DNA from: Rikenella microfusus
GTDB taxonomy: Bacteria > Bacteroidota > Bacteroidia > Bacteroidales > DYQK01
Length of the DNA stretch: 45,804 nt
Reading direction: 5' to 3'
Assembly (NCBI GenBank): GCA_020719385.1
Contig: DYQK01000008.1
Location: 1 to 45,804 of the forward strand
Both the position numbers and the translations under genes were made by a program. Position 1 is the first letter of the stretch. Each line of letters starts with the position of its first letter. The notes under the pieces were generated by a model. It was given only the letters and a program-made list of their open reading frames with translations. It searched no databases and was not told the origin of the DNA. Shown here piece by piece: positions 15,801 through 21,862 of this stretch.

Positions 15801-16248
15801 TGTTTTATTGGGACAAACGGGCAAAGAAAACGAACCAAGAGACGGAATGGACATCGCACTTTGTGCCATTGACAAGGGAAATGGTACAATTGAGTTTGCT
15901 GGGGCAAATAATCCGTTGTATTATCTGCGACCCGCAGCAAATGCCATCGAAATTATTGAAGCCGATGGAATGCCGATTGCGTTTTACGATGTGATGGATC
16001 CGTTTAAAAATCACGTAATTAACTACGAAAAAGGCGACCAATTTTATATATTTTCTGATGGTTATGCCGACCAATTCGGCGGAGAAAAGGGCAAAAAATT
16101 CATGTCAAAACGAATGAGAGAGTTAATTGTCAATATTCGCGAACAACAAATGCCCGACCAACGAAATTCGCTTGTGCAAGCATTTGAAAACTGGAAAGGC
16201 GATTTGGAGCAAGTTGATGATGTTGTAGTTATTGGAATACGAATGTAA
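12850..16248 (+). CDS. Propeller/Y_Y_Y sensor with SpoIIE-type PP2C phosphatase output
   Basis: 1132 residues. A signal peptide (about 1-26, ending LYSQ) precedes about 14 two-component-regulator-propeller repeats (for example GFIWFATLDGLNKYDGY), consistent with two seven-bladed periplasmic propellers. Next come a Y_Y_Y domain (about 720-783), one membrane helix (about 787-806), a coiled coil (about 808-885) and a cytoplasmic SpoIIE/RsbU-like PP2C phosphatase (about 905-1132). Metal-binding motifs are present: VAADCTGHG, DGMDIAL, FSDGYADQFGG and DDVVVIGIR. It resembles hybrid polymer-sensing proteins, but the output is a Ser/Thr phosphatase rather than a histidine kinase. Partner-switching proteins of the STAS type are the usual targets of SpoIIE domains. 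The ligand is unknown. Confidence 0.92.
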   Translation: MTFHFSYIKIYLFLIFAFIFSNLYSQTKRIKFQRISFEQGLSESYVKSIIQDKKGFIWFATLDGLNKYDGYKIRIYRNKVHDSTSISDNDVNILYESDGILWAGTNNQGICRYDALRDKFHTYKTNAGLTNNKITAISGKNEILWVGTANGLNKLNTQTGKIQNFKHSETENSLLSNKITALLQISDEILWIGTDKGLSQFNFKTEKFTHFIISEITTLFLDKENFLWVGTKQGLAKLDSQKNSFTNFRNDLKNAETIANNWVTGIIEDAEGFIWVSTNGGGLNKLDKKTGLFQRFETDPSDETGLKTNNILTLYQDATSILWVGTAYKGVYKWNRAAENLDLFRHNPYVTWSLSSDQVRTIYEDREGTIWIGTVEGGLNQWNKNENKFIHYKHSNSDATTLSHNHIRAIFEDSKGNFWVGTHEGGLNKLDKKTGKAKRYLADGKLNSISHNSVWKIYEDKKQNLWICTNGGGLNLFDYKTETFSAFRTDSTSKTSISDDRVTTVFQDSKGILWVGTFGGGLNAFDYEKKTFTHYKNDKNNPKSISDNRIYCIMEDKNDTLWIGTKGGLNKFDRNSQTFSHYTEENDFPNNVMMGILEDEQGCLWVSTNNGLARFNKKTGKVRSYSVRDGLQSNEFLVGSYCRAKNGEMFFGGVDGFNVFYPSKIKENTNKPLVVITGFQISNEFVEFDTVIAEKKHIELEYWQRDLSFDFVALDYIFSEKNQYKYKLEGYDKKWTFAKNRRAASYTNLPPGNYVFKVIGSNNDEVWNDKATEIKIVIVPAIWQRKWFIPALVGLGVLIIISVLLLRMKRIREQNEKLEKLVQIRTAEVVKQKEEIEVHLKAIELKNVEIEKKNEVLEEQKSLIQAHLTEIEAKNIELAHQKKEIIDSIHYARRIQTATLRNPLANRDVEHFVLFRPKDIVSGDFYWISEKDNRLIIVAADCTGHGVPGAFMSMLGVSLLNKIVNEEGITQPSEILNWLRDNITVLLGQTGKENEPRDGMDIALCAIDKGNGTIEFAGANNPLYYLRPAANAIEIIEADGMPIAFYDVMDPFKNHVINYEKGDQFYIFSDGYADQFGGEKGKKFMSKRMRELIVNIREQQMPDQRNSLVQAFENWKGDLEQVDDVVVIGIRM

Positions 16249-16276
16249 AAATACTCTTTTTTTCAAAAGAGTATTT
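16249..16276 (+). terminator. Terminator after the sensor-phosphatase gene
   Basis: A 12-bp stem, AAATACTCTTTT (16249-16260) with AAAAGAGTATTT (16265-16276), directly after the stop codon. Confidence 0.85.
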
Positions 16277-16326
16277 CAATATAATATACTATGAAAAAGA
16301 AAAGATACTTACGTAAAAGCTATTTG

Positions 16327-16400
16327 TAGCGAGAGGCAGGATTGAACTGCCGACCTTATGATTATGAATCATACGCTCTAACCGACTGAGCTACCTCGCC
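16327..16400 (-). tRNA. tRNA-Met (anticodon CAT)
   Basis: A full cloverleaf reads on the minus strand. The acceptor 5' strand is GGCGAGG, the D arm is GCTCAGTCGGTTAGAGC, and the anticodon stem-loop is TATGA-TTCATAA-TCATA with CAT at 34-36. The T arm is GGCAG-TTCAATC-CTGCC and the discriminator is A. CCA is not encoded. A G-U first pair and the lack of three G-C pairs in the anticodon stem argue against the initiator. An elongator Met is most likely, though a tRNA-Ile2 (lysidine-modified CAT) cannot be excluded. Confidence 0.95.
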
Positions 16401-16423
16401 ATCATTTTTTTACTTTTGCGGTG

Positions 16424-16431
16424 CAAAGATA
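16424..16431 (-). promoter_or_regulatory. -7 box of the tRNA-Met gene
   Basis: The minus strand reads TATCTTTGCACC about 24 bases upstream of the tRNA 5' end, a full TAnnTTTG match. Confidence 0.6.
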
Positions 16432-16509
16432 AAAACTTTTTTCGAATTTTGTATACTTTTTTCAATTTTTTTTCAAAAAAAATTTTATTTCGTTGATTTT
16501 CAAAAAGTT

Positions 16510-17916
16510 ATGAATCAAAAAATTATCGAATTATTTGAAAATTGGGCAAAAGAATCGATTATTTCTGTCGAAAAATTGCCTCCTTCGGGTTCATATCGAG
16601 AATATTTTCGCTTAAAAAGTGAAAATAAAACCGCCATCGCAACGCAAAATTTTGATAAAAAAGAGAATATTGCGTTCATTGAACTCACTAAACATTTTTT
16701 TGCGAAGGGTTTTTCCGTTCCCGAATTGTACGCAACCGATATTGACAACAACATTTATTTGCAGCAAGACTTAGAAAATCTCTCTTTGTTTGATTTTTTA
16801 ACTTTTTCACGCAAAAACTCGGACGATTTTCCCGCAGAAGTTCTCGAAATGTATCAGAAAACTATTCAAAAATTAATTTTGATACAACTTTTTGGAGGAG
16901 AAAACCTCGATTTTTCCCTTTGTTATCCGAGAGAGGCTTTCGACAAACAATCGATTATGTGGGATTTGAATTATTTTAAATATTATTTTCTAAAATTTTC
17001 TAAAATTCCTTTCGACGAGCAACTTTTGGAAAATGATTTTCATACGTTTTGCGATTTTTTGTTAAAAACGGGGCAAAATTATTTTTTATACCGCGATTTT
17101 CAATCGAGAAATATTCTGATTTTTCAAAATGAACCGTATTTCATTGATTATCAAGGTGGTAGAAAAGGAAGTTTATTTTATGATTTAGCCTCATTGTTGT
17201 ACGATTCGATAGCAGATATTCCGCAAAAAGTTCGAAACGAACTCACAGAATTTTATATTCAGGAATTGCAGAAATTTATTTCGGTCAATAAACAAGATTT
17301 TTATTTGTATTTTGATGGTTATATTTTGATTCGACTTTTGCAAGCAATGGGTGCTTTTGGGTTTCGCGGAATGTATGAAAAAAAAGAAATTTTTTTACAA
17401 AGCATTCCTTTCGCACTTCAAACTCTGGATAATTGGTTGAAAAACAATCAATTAGCGATAGAAATTCCCGAACTAAAACGAACACTTTGGTTGTTGGTTG
17501 AGAATGAAAATTTGCGAATTTCGAAAAATGTTTTGGTTGTTTCGATTCAAAGTTTTTCGTATCGCAAAGGCATTCCTGAAATTGAGAATGAGGACAAAGG
17601 CGGTTTTGTGTTTGATTGTCGTTGTTTGCCGAATCCTGGTCGCGACCCCGAGTTGAGTGTTTTTACAGGAAAACATCCGAAAATTCAAGAATTTTTCGAA
17701 AAGCAAATCGAAATTCAAGAATTTTTAAATTCTGTTTATTCTCTTGTAAATCAAGCAATTACAAATTATCAAAAACGCAATAAACTTCGTTTGTCAATTT
17801 CTTTTGGTTGCACAGGCGGCAAACATCGTTCTGTTTTTTGTGCGGAAAAAACTTTTTCGTACATAAAAAAATATTTCTCGGTTTCTGCAAATTTAAAACA
17901 TTGCGAAATTGAGTAA
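16510..17916 (+). CDS. AmgK-like sugar kinase fused to a RapZ C-terminal domain
   Basis: 468 residues, cytosolic. The N-terminal part (about 1-320) is an aminoglycoside-phosphotransferase-fold kinase. Its catalytic loop is YRDFQSRNIL (Asp196, Asn201) and its metal loop is FIDYQGGRKGSLFYDLASLL, very close to the MurNAc/GlcNAc anomeric kinase AmgK. The C-terminal part (about 340-468) resembles the RapZ C-domain, with the phosphate-binding signature GCTGGKHRS at about 433-441. AmgK works in peptidoglycan sugar recycling. RapZ-C senses glucosamine-6-phosphate in enterobacteria. A fusion suggests an amino-sugar kinase linked to amino-sugar sensing, which is inference. MurU, the usual partner, is not in the window. 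Confidence 0.85.
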   Translation: MNQKIIELFENWAKESIISVEKLPPSGSYREYFRLKSENKTAIATQNFDKKENIAFIELTKHFFAKGFSVPELYATDIDNNIYLQQDLENLSLFDFLTFSRKNSDDFPAEVLEMYQKTIQKLILIQLFGGENLDFSLCYPREAFDKQSIMWDLNYFKYYFLKFSKIPFDEQLLENDFHTFCDFLLKTGQNYFLYRDFQSRNILIFQNEPYFIDYQGGRKGSLFYDLASLLYDSIADIPQKVRNELTEFYIQELQKFISVNKQDFYLYFDGYILIRLLQAMGAFGFRGMYEKKEIFLQSIPFALQTLDNWLKNNQLAIEIPELKRTLWLLVENENLRISKNVLVVSIQSFSYRKGIPEIENEDKGGFVFDCRCLPNPGRDPELSVFTGKHPKIQEFFEKQIEIQEFLNSVYSLVNQAITNYQKRNKLRLSISFGCTGGKHRSVFCAEKTFSYIKKYFSVSANLKHCEIE

Positions 17917-17921
17917 ATTTT

Positions 17922-17952
17922 TTTGTTTTTTCAAAAAATTAAATTAACTTTG
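17922..17952 (+). promoter_or_regulatory. Distal promoter copy for flotillin
   Basis: TTTG (17922-17925), a 19-base spacer and TAACTTTG (17945-17952), in repeat unit 1. Transcription would start near 17958. Confidence 0.65.
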
Positions 17953-17977
17953 TAATTTGAAAAATTATGGTATAATT

Positions 17978-18008
17978 TTTGTTTTTTCAAAAAATTAAAT
18001 TAACTTTG
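17978..18008 (+). promoter_or_regulatory. Proximal promoter copy for flotillin
   Basis: TTTG (17978-17981), a 19-base spacer and TAACTTTG (18001-18008), the exact duplicate of the distal promoter, 56 bases downstream. The third repeat copy keeps a TTTG (18034-18037) but has lost the -7 box. Confidence 0.65.
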
Positions 18009-18085
18009 TAATTTGAAAAATTATGGTATAATTTTTGTTTTTTCAAAAAATTAAATTTTTTATTAACTCAAAATCTCTTTGACAA

Positions 18086-19732
18086 ATGACAAATTTATCA
18101 ATTCTTTTGGGAATGGAACAATATATGGTTATTGTTACTACAGTAGTTATATTGTTCGTTTTTATGTTGATTTATTCGCTTTTCAAGCGTTATAAGCGTT
18201 GTCCTTCTGACAAAATTTTAGTTGTTTATGGAAAAGTCGGGAACAAAGAAGGTGAGAAACGTACTGCAAATTGTATTCACGGAGGAGCGGCTTTTATATG
18301 GCCGATAATTCAGGATTACGAATATCTTGATTTGACGCCGATTCCTATTGTTGTTGATTTGCGAAATGCGTTGAGTAAGCAAAATATTCGTATCAGTGTT
18401 CCGTCTCGTTTTATGGTCGGCGTTTCTACCGAGCCCGGGGCAATGGACAATGCCGCTGAACGTTTATTAGGTCTGAATCTTTCGCAAATTCACGATTTGG
18501 CAGCTGATATTATTATCGGTCAACTCCGCGTTGTTATTGCAACAATGTATATCGAAGAAATTAACAGTGATAGAGAAAAATTTCTTACCAACGTTTCTGA
18601 CAGTGTTGAACACGAATTAAGAAAAATCGGTTTAAAACTCATCAACGTTAACGTAACCGATATTACCGATGAGGCGGGTTATATCGAGGCATTGGGAAAA
18701 GAAGCAACTTCTCACGCAATAAACGAGGCAAAGAAAGTTGTTGCCGAGAAAGACCGCGATGGAGCAATCGGCGAGGCAAATGCCCGCAAGGAACAAAGAA
18801 TTCAAGTGGCAAACGCAAATTCTGACGCAGAATCAGGCGAAGCAGCAGCAACACAGAGAAAGCGCGTTCAAGTAGCAAACGCCAATTCCGAAGCAGAAAT
18901 GGGAGAAGCAAACGCAAATCAGCGAAAACGCGTTCAAGTGGCAAACGCATTAGCAGAGGCACAAATCGGCGAATCTAACGCACAACAAAAACAGCGTACA
19001 GAAATGTCAAAAGCAAATGCTTCGGCTGTCGAGGGTGAGAATATTGCGAAAATTACTATCGCAAATTCTGATGCTATTCGTAGAGAACAAGAAGCTGAGG
19101 CACAAAAAAGAGCCACTATTGCGGAAAAAGTAAGTATCGCAAAAGCATTAGAAGAGTCTTACTCCGCCGAGCAAACTGCTGAGACAATACGTGCAGAACG
19201 CGATAAAGCAACGCAAACTGCGAATGTCGTTATTCCTGCACAGATTTTTAAACAAAAAATCGAAATCGAAGCAGAAGCAGAGGCAGAAAAGATTCGCCGT
19301 ACAGCGAAAGGTCAAGCAGACGCAACATTCTTCCAAATGGAAGCACAAGCAAAAGGTATTTTCGAGATTCTTTCGAAACAATCAGAAGGTTTCACGCGTT
19401 TGGTTCAAGCAGCAAAAGAAAATCCACAAGATGCCGTAATGCTTATGATTGCCGACAAATTGCCTGATTTGGTGAAATTGCAAGTCGAAGCAATTAAAAA
19501 TATCAAAATCGATAAAATTACCGTTTGGGACAATCTTGGCGGTGGAAAAACAGGAAACACAGCAACAGCGGGCTTTTTGTCAGGAATGTTGGGTTCATTG
19601 CCTCCATTAGAAGACATTTTTAAACTCGCAGGAATGCAGTTACCTGAATATTTGCGAAGCAAAGGAAAAATTCCTGAAGAAAAAACCATCAAAACAACGG
19701 CAAAAACCGAAACTGACGAAAAAGAAAAGTAA
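18086..19732 (+). CDS. Flotillin-like SPFH-domain membrane scaffold protein
   Basis: 548 residues. One N-terminal membrane helix (about 13-33) is followed by an SPFH/band-7 domain (about 40-210). A long Ala/Glu-rich coiled region (about 215-420) has internal repeats of the form KRVQVANANSEAEMGEANA, and the C-terminal segment (about 480-525) is Gly-rich. Flotillins organise membrane microdomains. The bacterial forms (FloT/YqiK-like) often pair with an NfeD protein, which is absent here. An alternative start is the Met at codon 10. Expression is likely driven by the duplicated 56-bp promoter just upstream. Confidence 0.9.
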   Translation: MTNLSILLGMEQYMVIVTTVVILFVFMLIYSLFKRYKRCPSDKILVVYGKVGNKEGEKRTANCIHGGAAFIWPIIQDYEYLDLTPIPIVVDLRNALSKQNIRISVPSRFMVGVSTEPGAMDNAAERLLGLNLSQIHDLAADIIIGQLRVVIATMYIEEINSDREKFLTNVSDSVEHELRKIGLKLINVNVTDITDEAGYIEALGKEATSHAINEAKKVVAEKDRDGAIGEANARKEQRIQVANANSDAESGEAAATQRKRVQVANANSEAEMGEANANQRKRVQVANALAEAQIGESNAQQKQRTEMSKANASAVEGENIAKITIANSDAIRREQEAEAQKRATIAEKVSIAKALEESYSAEQTAETIRAERDKATQTANVVIPAQIFKQKIEIEAEAEAEKIRRTAKGQADATFFQMEAQAKGIFEILSKQSEGFTRLVQAAKENPQDAVMLMIADKLPDLVKLQVEAIKNIKIDKITVWDNLGGGKTGNTATAGFLSGMLGSLPPLEDIFKLAGMQLPEYLRSKGKIPEEKTIKTTAKTETDEKEK

Positions 19733-19752
19733 ATTTTTTTCGAAAAAAAGCG

Positions 19753-19780
19753 AAAAATCTCTCAATTTTGAGAGATTTTT
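19753..19780. terminator. Bidirectional terminator between flotillin and the GldM-like gene
   Basis: A 13-bp stem, AAAAATCTCTCAA (19753-19765) with TTGAGAGATTTTT (19768-19780). It separates two convergent genes and ends one base before the minus-strand stop codon. Confidence 0.9.
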
Positions 19781-20131
19781 CTATTCTTTTATAAAAATTA
19801 ACGGGTCAATTTCGATAATTGTGCTGTCGGGCAAACGCAATTTTATCTCCTCGAAATAAATTTGCTTCCCTATTTTTGCTTTTTTTATCAAATTTATTTG
19901 TCCTCTGCTCAATCTCTCGGAATTACTGCTTTCGAAAAACATATAACCCGTGTCAACCATTGACATCTCGAATTTTACAATGCTGCCTTTGTTTTGAAAT
20001 TCGGCGAGAGTGCAACTTGTGTCGGCAAGAGAAATTTTCCCTTTGCTTTTCCCACAAAATACAACTTTTATATCCTGACTCATTGCGTTAAAACTCAACG
20101 CAAAAAAGAAAATTAACATTATATTTCTCAT
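19781..20131 (-). CDS. Secreted orphan GldM C-terminal-like domain
   Basis: 116 residues from the ATG at 20131. The track start at 20155 lies at or upstream of the likely transcription start. A signal peptide (MRNIMLIFFFALSFNAMSQ) precedes one compact domain. Its SSNSERLSRGQINLIKKAK and YFEEIK...PD...I.PL.F pattern matches the last domain of the T9SS/gliding motor protein GldM (PorM). The membrane helix and long periplasmic stalk of full GldM are absent. It may be a periplasmic or envelope protein that binds a GldM partner, or just a reused fold; both are inference. It is divergent from the outer-membrane barrel gene at 20206 and shares its promoter region. Confidence 0.6.
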   Translation of the reverse strand: MRNIMLIFFFALSFNAMSQDIKVVFCGKSKGKISLADTSCTLAEFQNKGSIVKFEMSMVDTGYMFFESSNSERLSRGQINLIKKAKIGKQIYFEEIKLRLPDSTIIEIDPLIFIKE

Positions 20132-20148
20132 TTTTCTCAAAAATTTTA

Positions 20149-20180
20149 TTTGCAAAATTAAAAAAAAAATTGTATTTTTG
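20149..20180. promoter_or_regulatory. Interlocked divergent promoters
   Basis: The plus-strand promoter is TTTG (20149-20152), a 20-base spacer and TATTTTTG (20173-20180), for the barrel gene. The minus-strand -7 box, TAATTTTG (plus positions 20153-20160), for the GldM-like gene directly abuts the plus-strand -33. The two polymerases would compete for this 32-base site. Confidence 0.6.
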
Positions 20181-20205
20181 TAGAAATTTAAAAAAAAATT
20201 GAATT

Positions 20206-21009
20206 ATGAAACGTATTTTTCTAATTTTTGTCTTAATCTTGTCGGTTGCACTCTGTTTTGGGCAACGAAAAAAACGAAATAGCGAAAGTACAATTAAATG
20301 GTTAAGTTTAGCGGCAAAAGGCGGCGGCGGAATTTCAATGTTATTGAACAACGATGTCTCAAATGACAAAAACATAAATTTCGAACCGTTAAATCTCGCA
20401 TACACGCTCGGCGGCAGATTCGGAGTAACATACGGCGATTATGTCGGGTTATTTTTCGAAATGATGTACACTTCTTACGGACAACAATATTCCTTTAACA
20501 AGGAAAACAAAGCCGCAACAGAGTATAAAAAAGACTTAAAACTCACCTCAATGGACTATTTAGTCCTGTTGCGTTACACGGGAGACTACGGTTTTTACGC
20601 AGAATTGGGACCACAATTCACAAATGTTAGTTCATTAACCGAGACAAATTCCATAAATCGCTCTGAATTTCGTTCAACAGAAAATATTAAAAACAATTAC
20701 AATTCGAGTTATACCTCGATGGTCTTAGGTTTTGGACTTTCATTGTTTCGCGGCGAAAGAATCGCAGTAACATTAGGTTTACGAGGCACTTATTCCTTCT
20801 CGGATTTCGTTTTAGAAAATAACGCAGGAACGGACAAATATTACGTTCTCGACGACGGCGTCTACGACCCAAGAAGAGATAATCTCACTTTCTCCCCAAA
20901 AGAACCAACAAATCCATTTACAACATTCGTTATTTTAGATGTAAATTATTATTTTGGGTTTTGGGGCGATGCTGCTTGCGGCAAAAAACGTTTAATGTTG
21001 TTCAAGTAA
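20206..21009 (+). CDS. Outer-membrane beta-barrel protein (PorT/OMP-beta-barrel type)
   Basis: 267 residues with a signal peptide (MKRIFLIFVLILSVALCFGQ). The remainder alternates amphipathic strands with Tyr/Gly-rich turns (for example LGGRFGVTYGDYVGLFFEMMY and FYAELGPQFTNVSS), as expected for an 8- to 10-strand outer-membrane barrel. No enzyme or TonB plug signature is present, and the substrate is unknown. It has its own promoter at 20149-20180 and a strong terminator after the stop. The track also lists a minus-strand shadow ORF here, which is not real. Confidence 0.75.
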   Translation: MKRIFLIFVLILSVALCFGQRKKRNSESTIKWLSLAAKGGGGISMLLNNDVSNDKNINFEPLNLAYTLGGRFGVTYGDYVGLFFEMMYTSYGQQYSFNKENKAATEYKKDLKLTSMDYLVLLRYTGDYGFYAELGPQFTNVSSLTETNSINRSEFRSTENIKNNYNSSYTSMVLGFGLSLFRGERIAVTLGLRGTYSFSDFVLENNAGTDKYYVLDDGVYDPRRDNLTFSPKEPTNPFTTFVILDVNYYFGFWGDAACGKKRLMLFK

Positions 21010-21031
21010 AACAAATTTTTAACTCTTCTCG

Positions 21032-21077
21032 GCGTTTTTCATTGCTCAAAGCAATGAAAAACGCTGTTAATTTTTTT
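21032..21077 (+). terminator. Terminator after the barrel gene
   Basis: A 15-bp perfect stem, GCGTTTTTCATTGCT (21032-21046), loop CAA, AGCAATGAAAAACGC (21050-21064), followed shortly by a run of seven T. Confidence 0.92.
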
Positions 21078-21101
21078 GAAAAAAAATTAACAAAAATTAA
21101 T

Positions 21102-21131
21102 ATTGAATTTAAAAAATATTTGTTATCTTTG
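21102..21131 (+). promoter_or_regulatory. Promoter of the small membrane protein gene
   Basis: ATTG (21102-21105), an 18-base spacer and TATCTTTG (21124-21131). The track start at 21103 lies within the promoter, which supports the ATG at 21160. Confidence 0.6.
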
Positions 21132-21159
21132 CGGCATTATTTATTTAACTTTTTTCAAA

Positions 21160-21807
21160 ATGAAAAAATCTCGTTTTCTTTTTATTTGTTTTTTATTCTC
21201 GTTCTTTTTGAACGTAAATTTTGCAATAAGTGCAGATAATTCTGTTAGTCAAAATCAACAATTTTCTTTTACAGAAATGATTCCCGCCGAAAAACTTGAT
21301 ACTCTTGTTTTAAAAAACGGTGAGGAAATAAAATGTAAAATCATAGAAATTGGGACAACAGAGATTAAATATAAAAAATGGGATAATCTTGAGGGACCAA
21401 CTATTGCAATTTTAAAATCTGACGTTTTTATGATAAAATATGCAAACGGAACTTCAGTAGTTGTTGTAACGCAGCCAACAACCAACACAAATACAGGGGA
21501 AAAAATTTCAGGCGATACTTGTATATTAGCCGCCAAAGACGCAAATGAACGCTATACAGCCAACGGACCTTTTTGGGGTGGTTGGTGGATGGGATTTTTA
21601 TTCGGAATAATTGGGATATTACCGGCACTTATCATTTCTTTTACTTCTCCCAAAGAACACAATCTGAATATGCCCGCAGACAAAGCAACAAACTTGGAAT
21701 ATAAAAATTGTTATAAACAGCAAGCAGACAAAATTAAATCTGGACGCACTTGGAAAGGATTTTTAATAGGACTTGCTATTTTTGTTGTTATTCTTCTCCT
21801 TATTTAA
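21160..21807 (+). CDS. Exported membrane protein with a conserved beta domain, unknown function
   Basis: 215 residues from the ATG at 21160. A signal sequence (about 1-25) precedes a domain with the pattern VLKNGEEIKCKIIEIG and AILKSDVFMIKYANG, which I recognise as a recurrent Bacteroidetes module of unknown function. Two hydrophobic segments follow: about 143-163, beginning after a GPFWGGWW turn, and a C-terminal helix (about 198-215). The topology suggests anchoring in the inner membrane with the module outside. The short charged stretch between the two helices holds two Cys. It is a single gene between two terminators. Confidence 0.65.
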   Translation: MKKSRFLFICFLFSFFLNVNFAISADNSVSQNQQFSFTEMIPAEKLDTLVLKNGEEIKCKIIEIGTTEIKYKKWDNLEGPTIAILKSDVFMIKYANGTSVVVVTQPTTNTNTGEKISGDTCILAAKDANERYTANGPFWGGWWMGFLFGIIGILPALIISFTSPKEHNLNMPADKATNLEYKNCYKQQADKIKSGRTWKGFLIGLAIFVVILLLI

Positions 21808-21818
21808 CATTTTTTCAC

Positions 21819-21854
21819 AAATTCTTCTCAAAAAAATTTTTTCGAGAAGAATTT
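21819..21854. terminator. Bidirectional terminator between membrane protein and TonB receptor
   Basis: An 11-bp stem, AAATTCTTCTC (21819-21829) with GAGAAGAATTT (21844-21854). The loop can pair further through A/T runs. It lies between two convergent genes. Confidence 0.85.
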
Positions 21855-21862
21855 TATTTGTT

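Larger units (their letters stand above)
17920..18055. repeat. 56-bp tandem repeat (about 2.4 copies) carrying a promoter
   Basis: The equivalent C of TTCAAAAAATT falls at 17932, 17988 and 18044, a period of exactly 56. Two full units are essentially identical, and the third stops after AAATT. Each full unit contains a complete TTTG-N19-TAACTTTG promoter. Confidence 0.93.

Noticed and set aside
16290-16328. 12-codon plus-strand ORF MKKKRYLRKSYL before the tRNA
   Set aside because: It is too short, has no promoter, sits after the upstream terminator and runs into the minus-strand tRNA.
18663-18962. 99-codon minus-strand ORF inside flotillin
   Set aside because: Leu/Arg-rich shadow of the Ala/Glu coiled region. 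No promoter or family.
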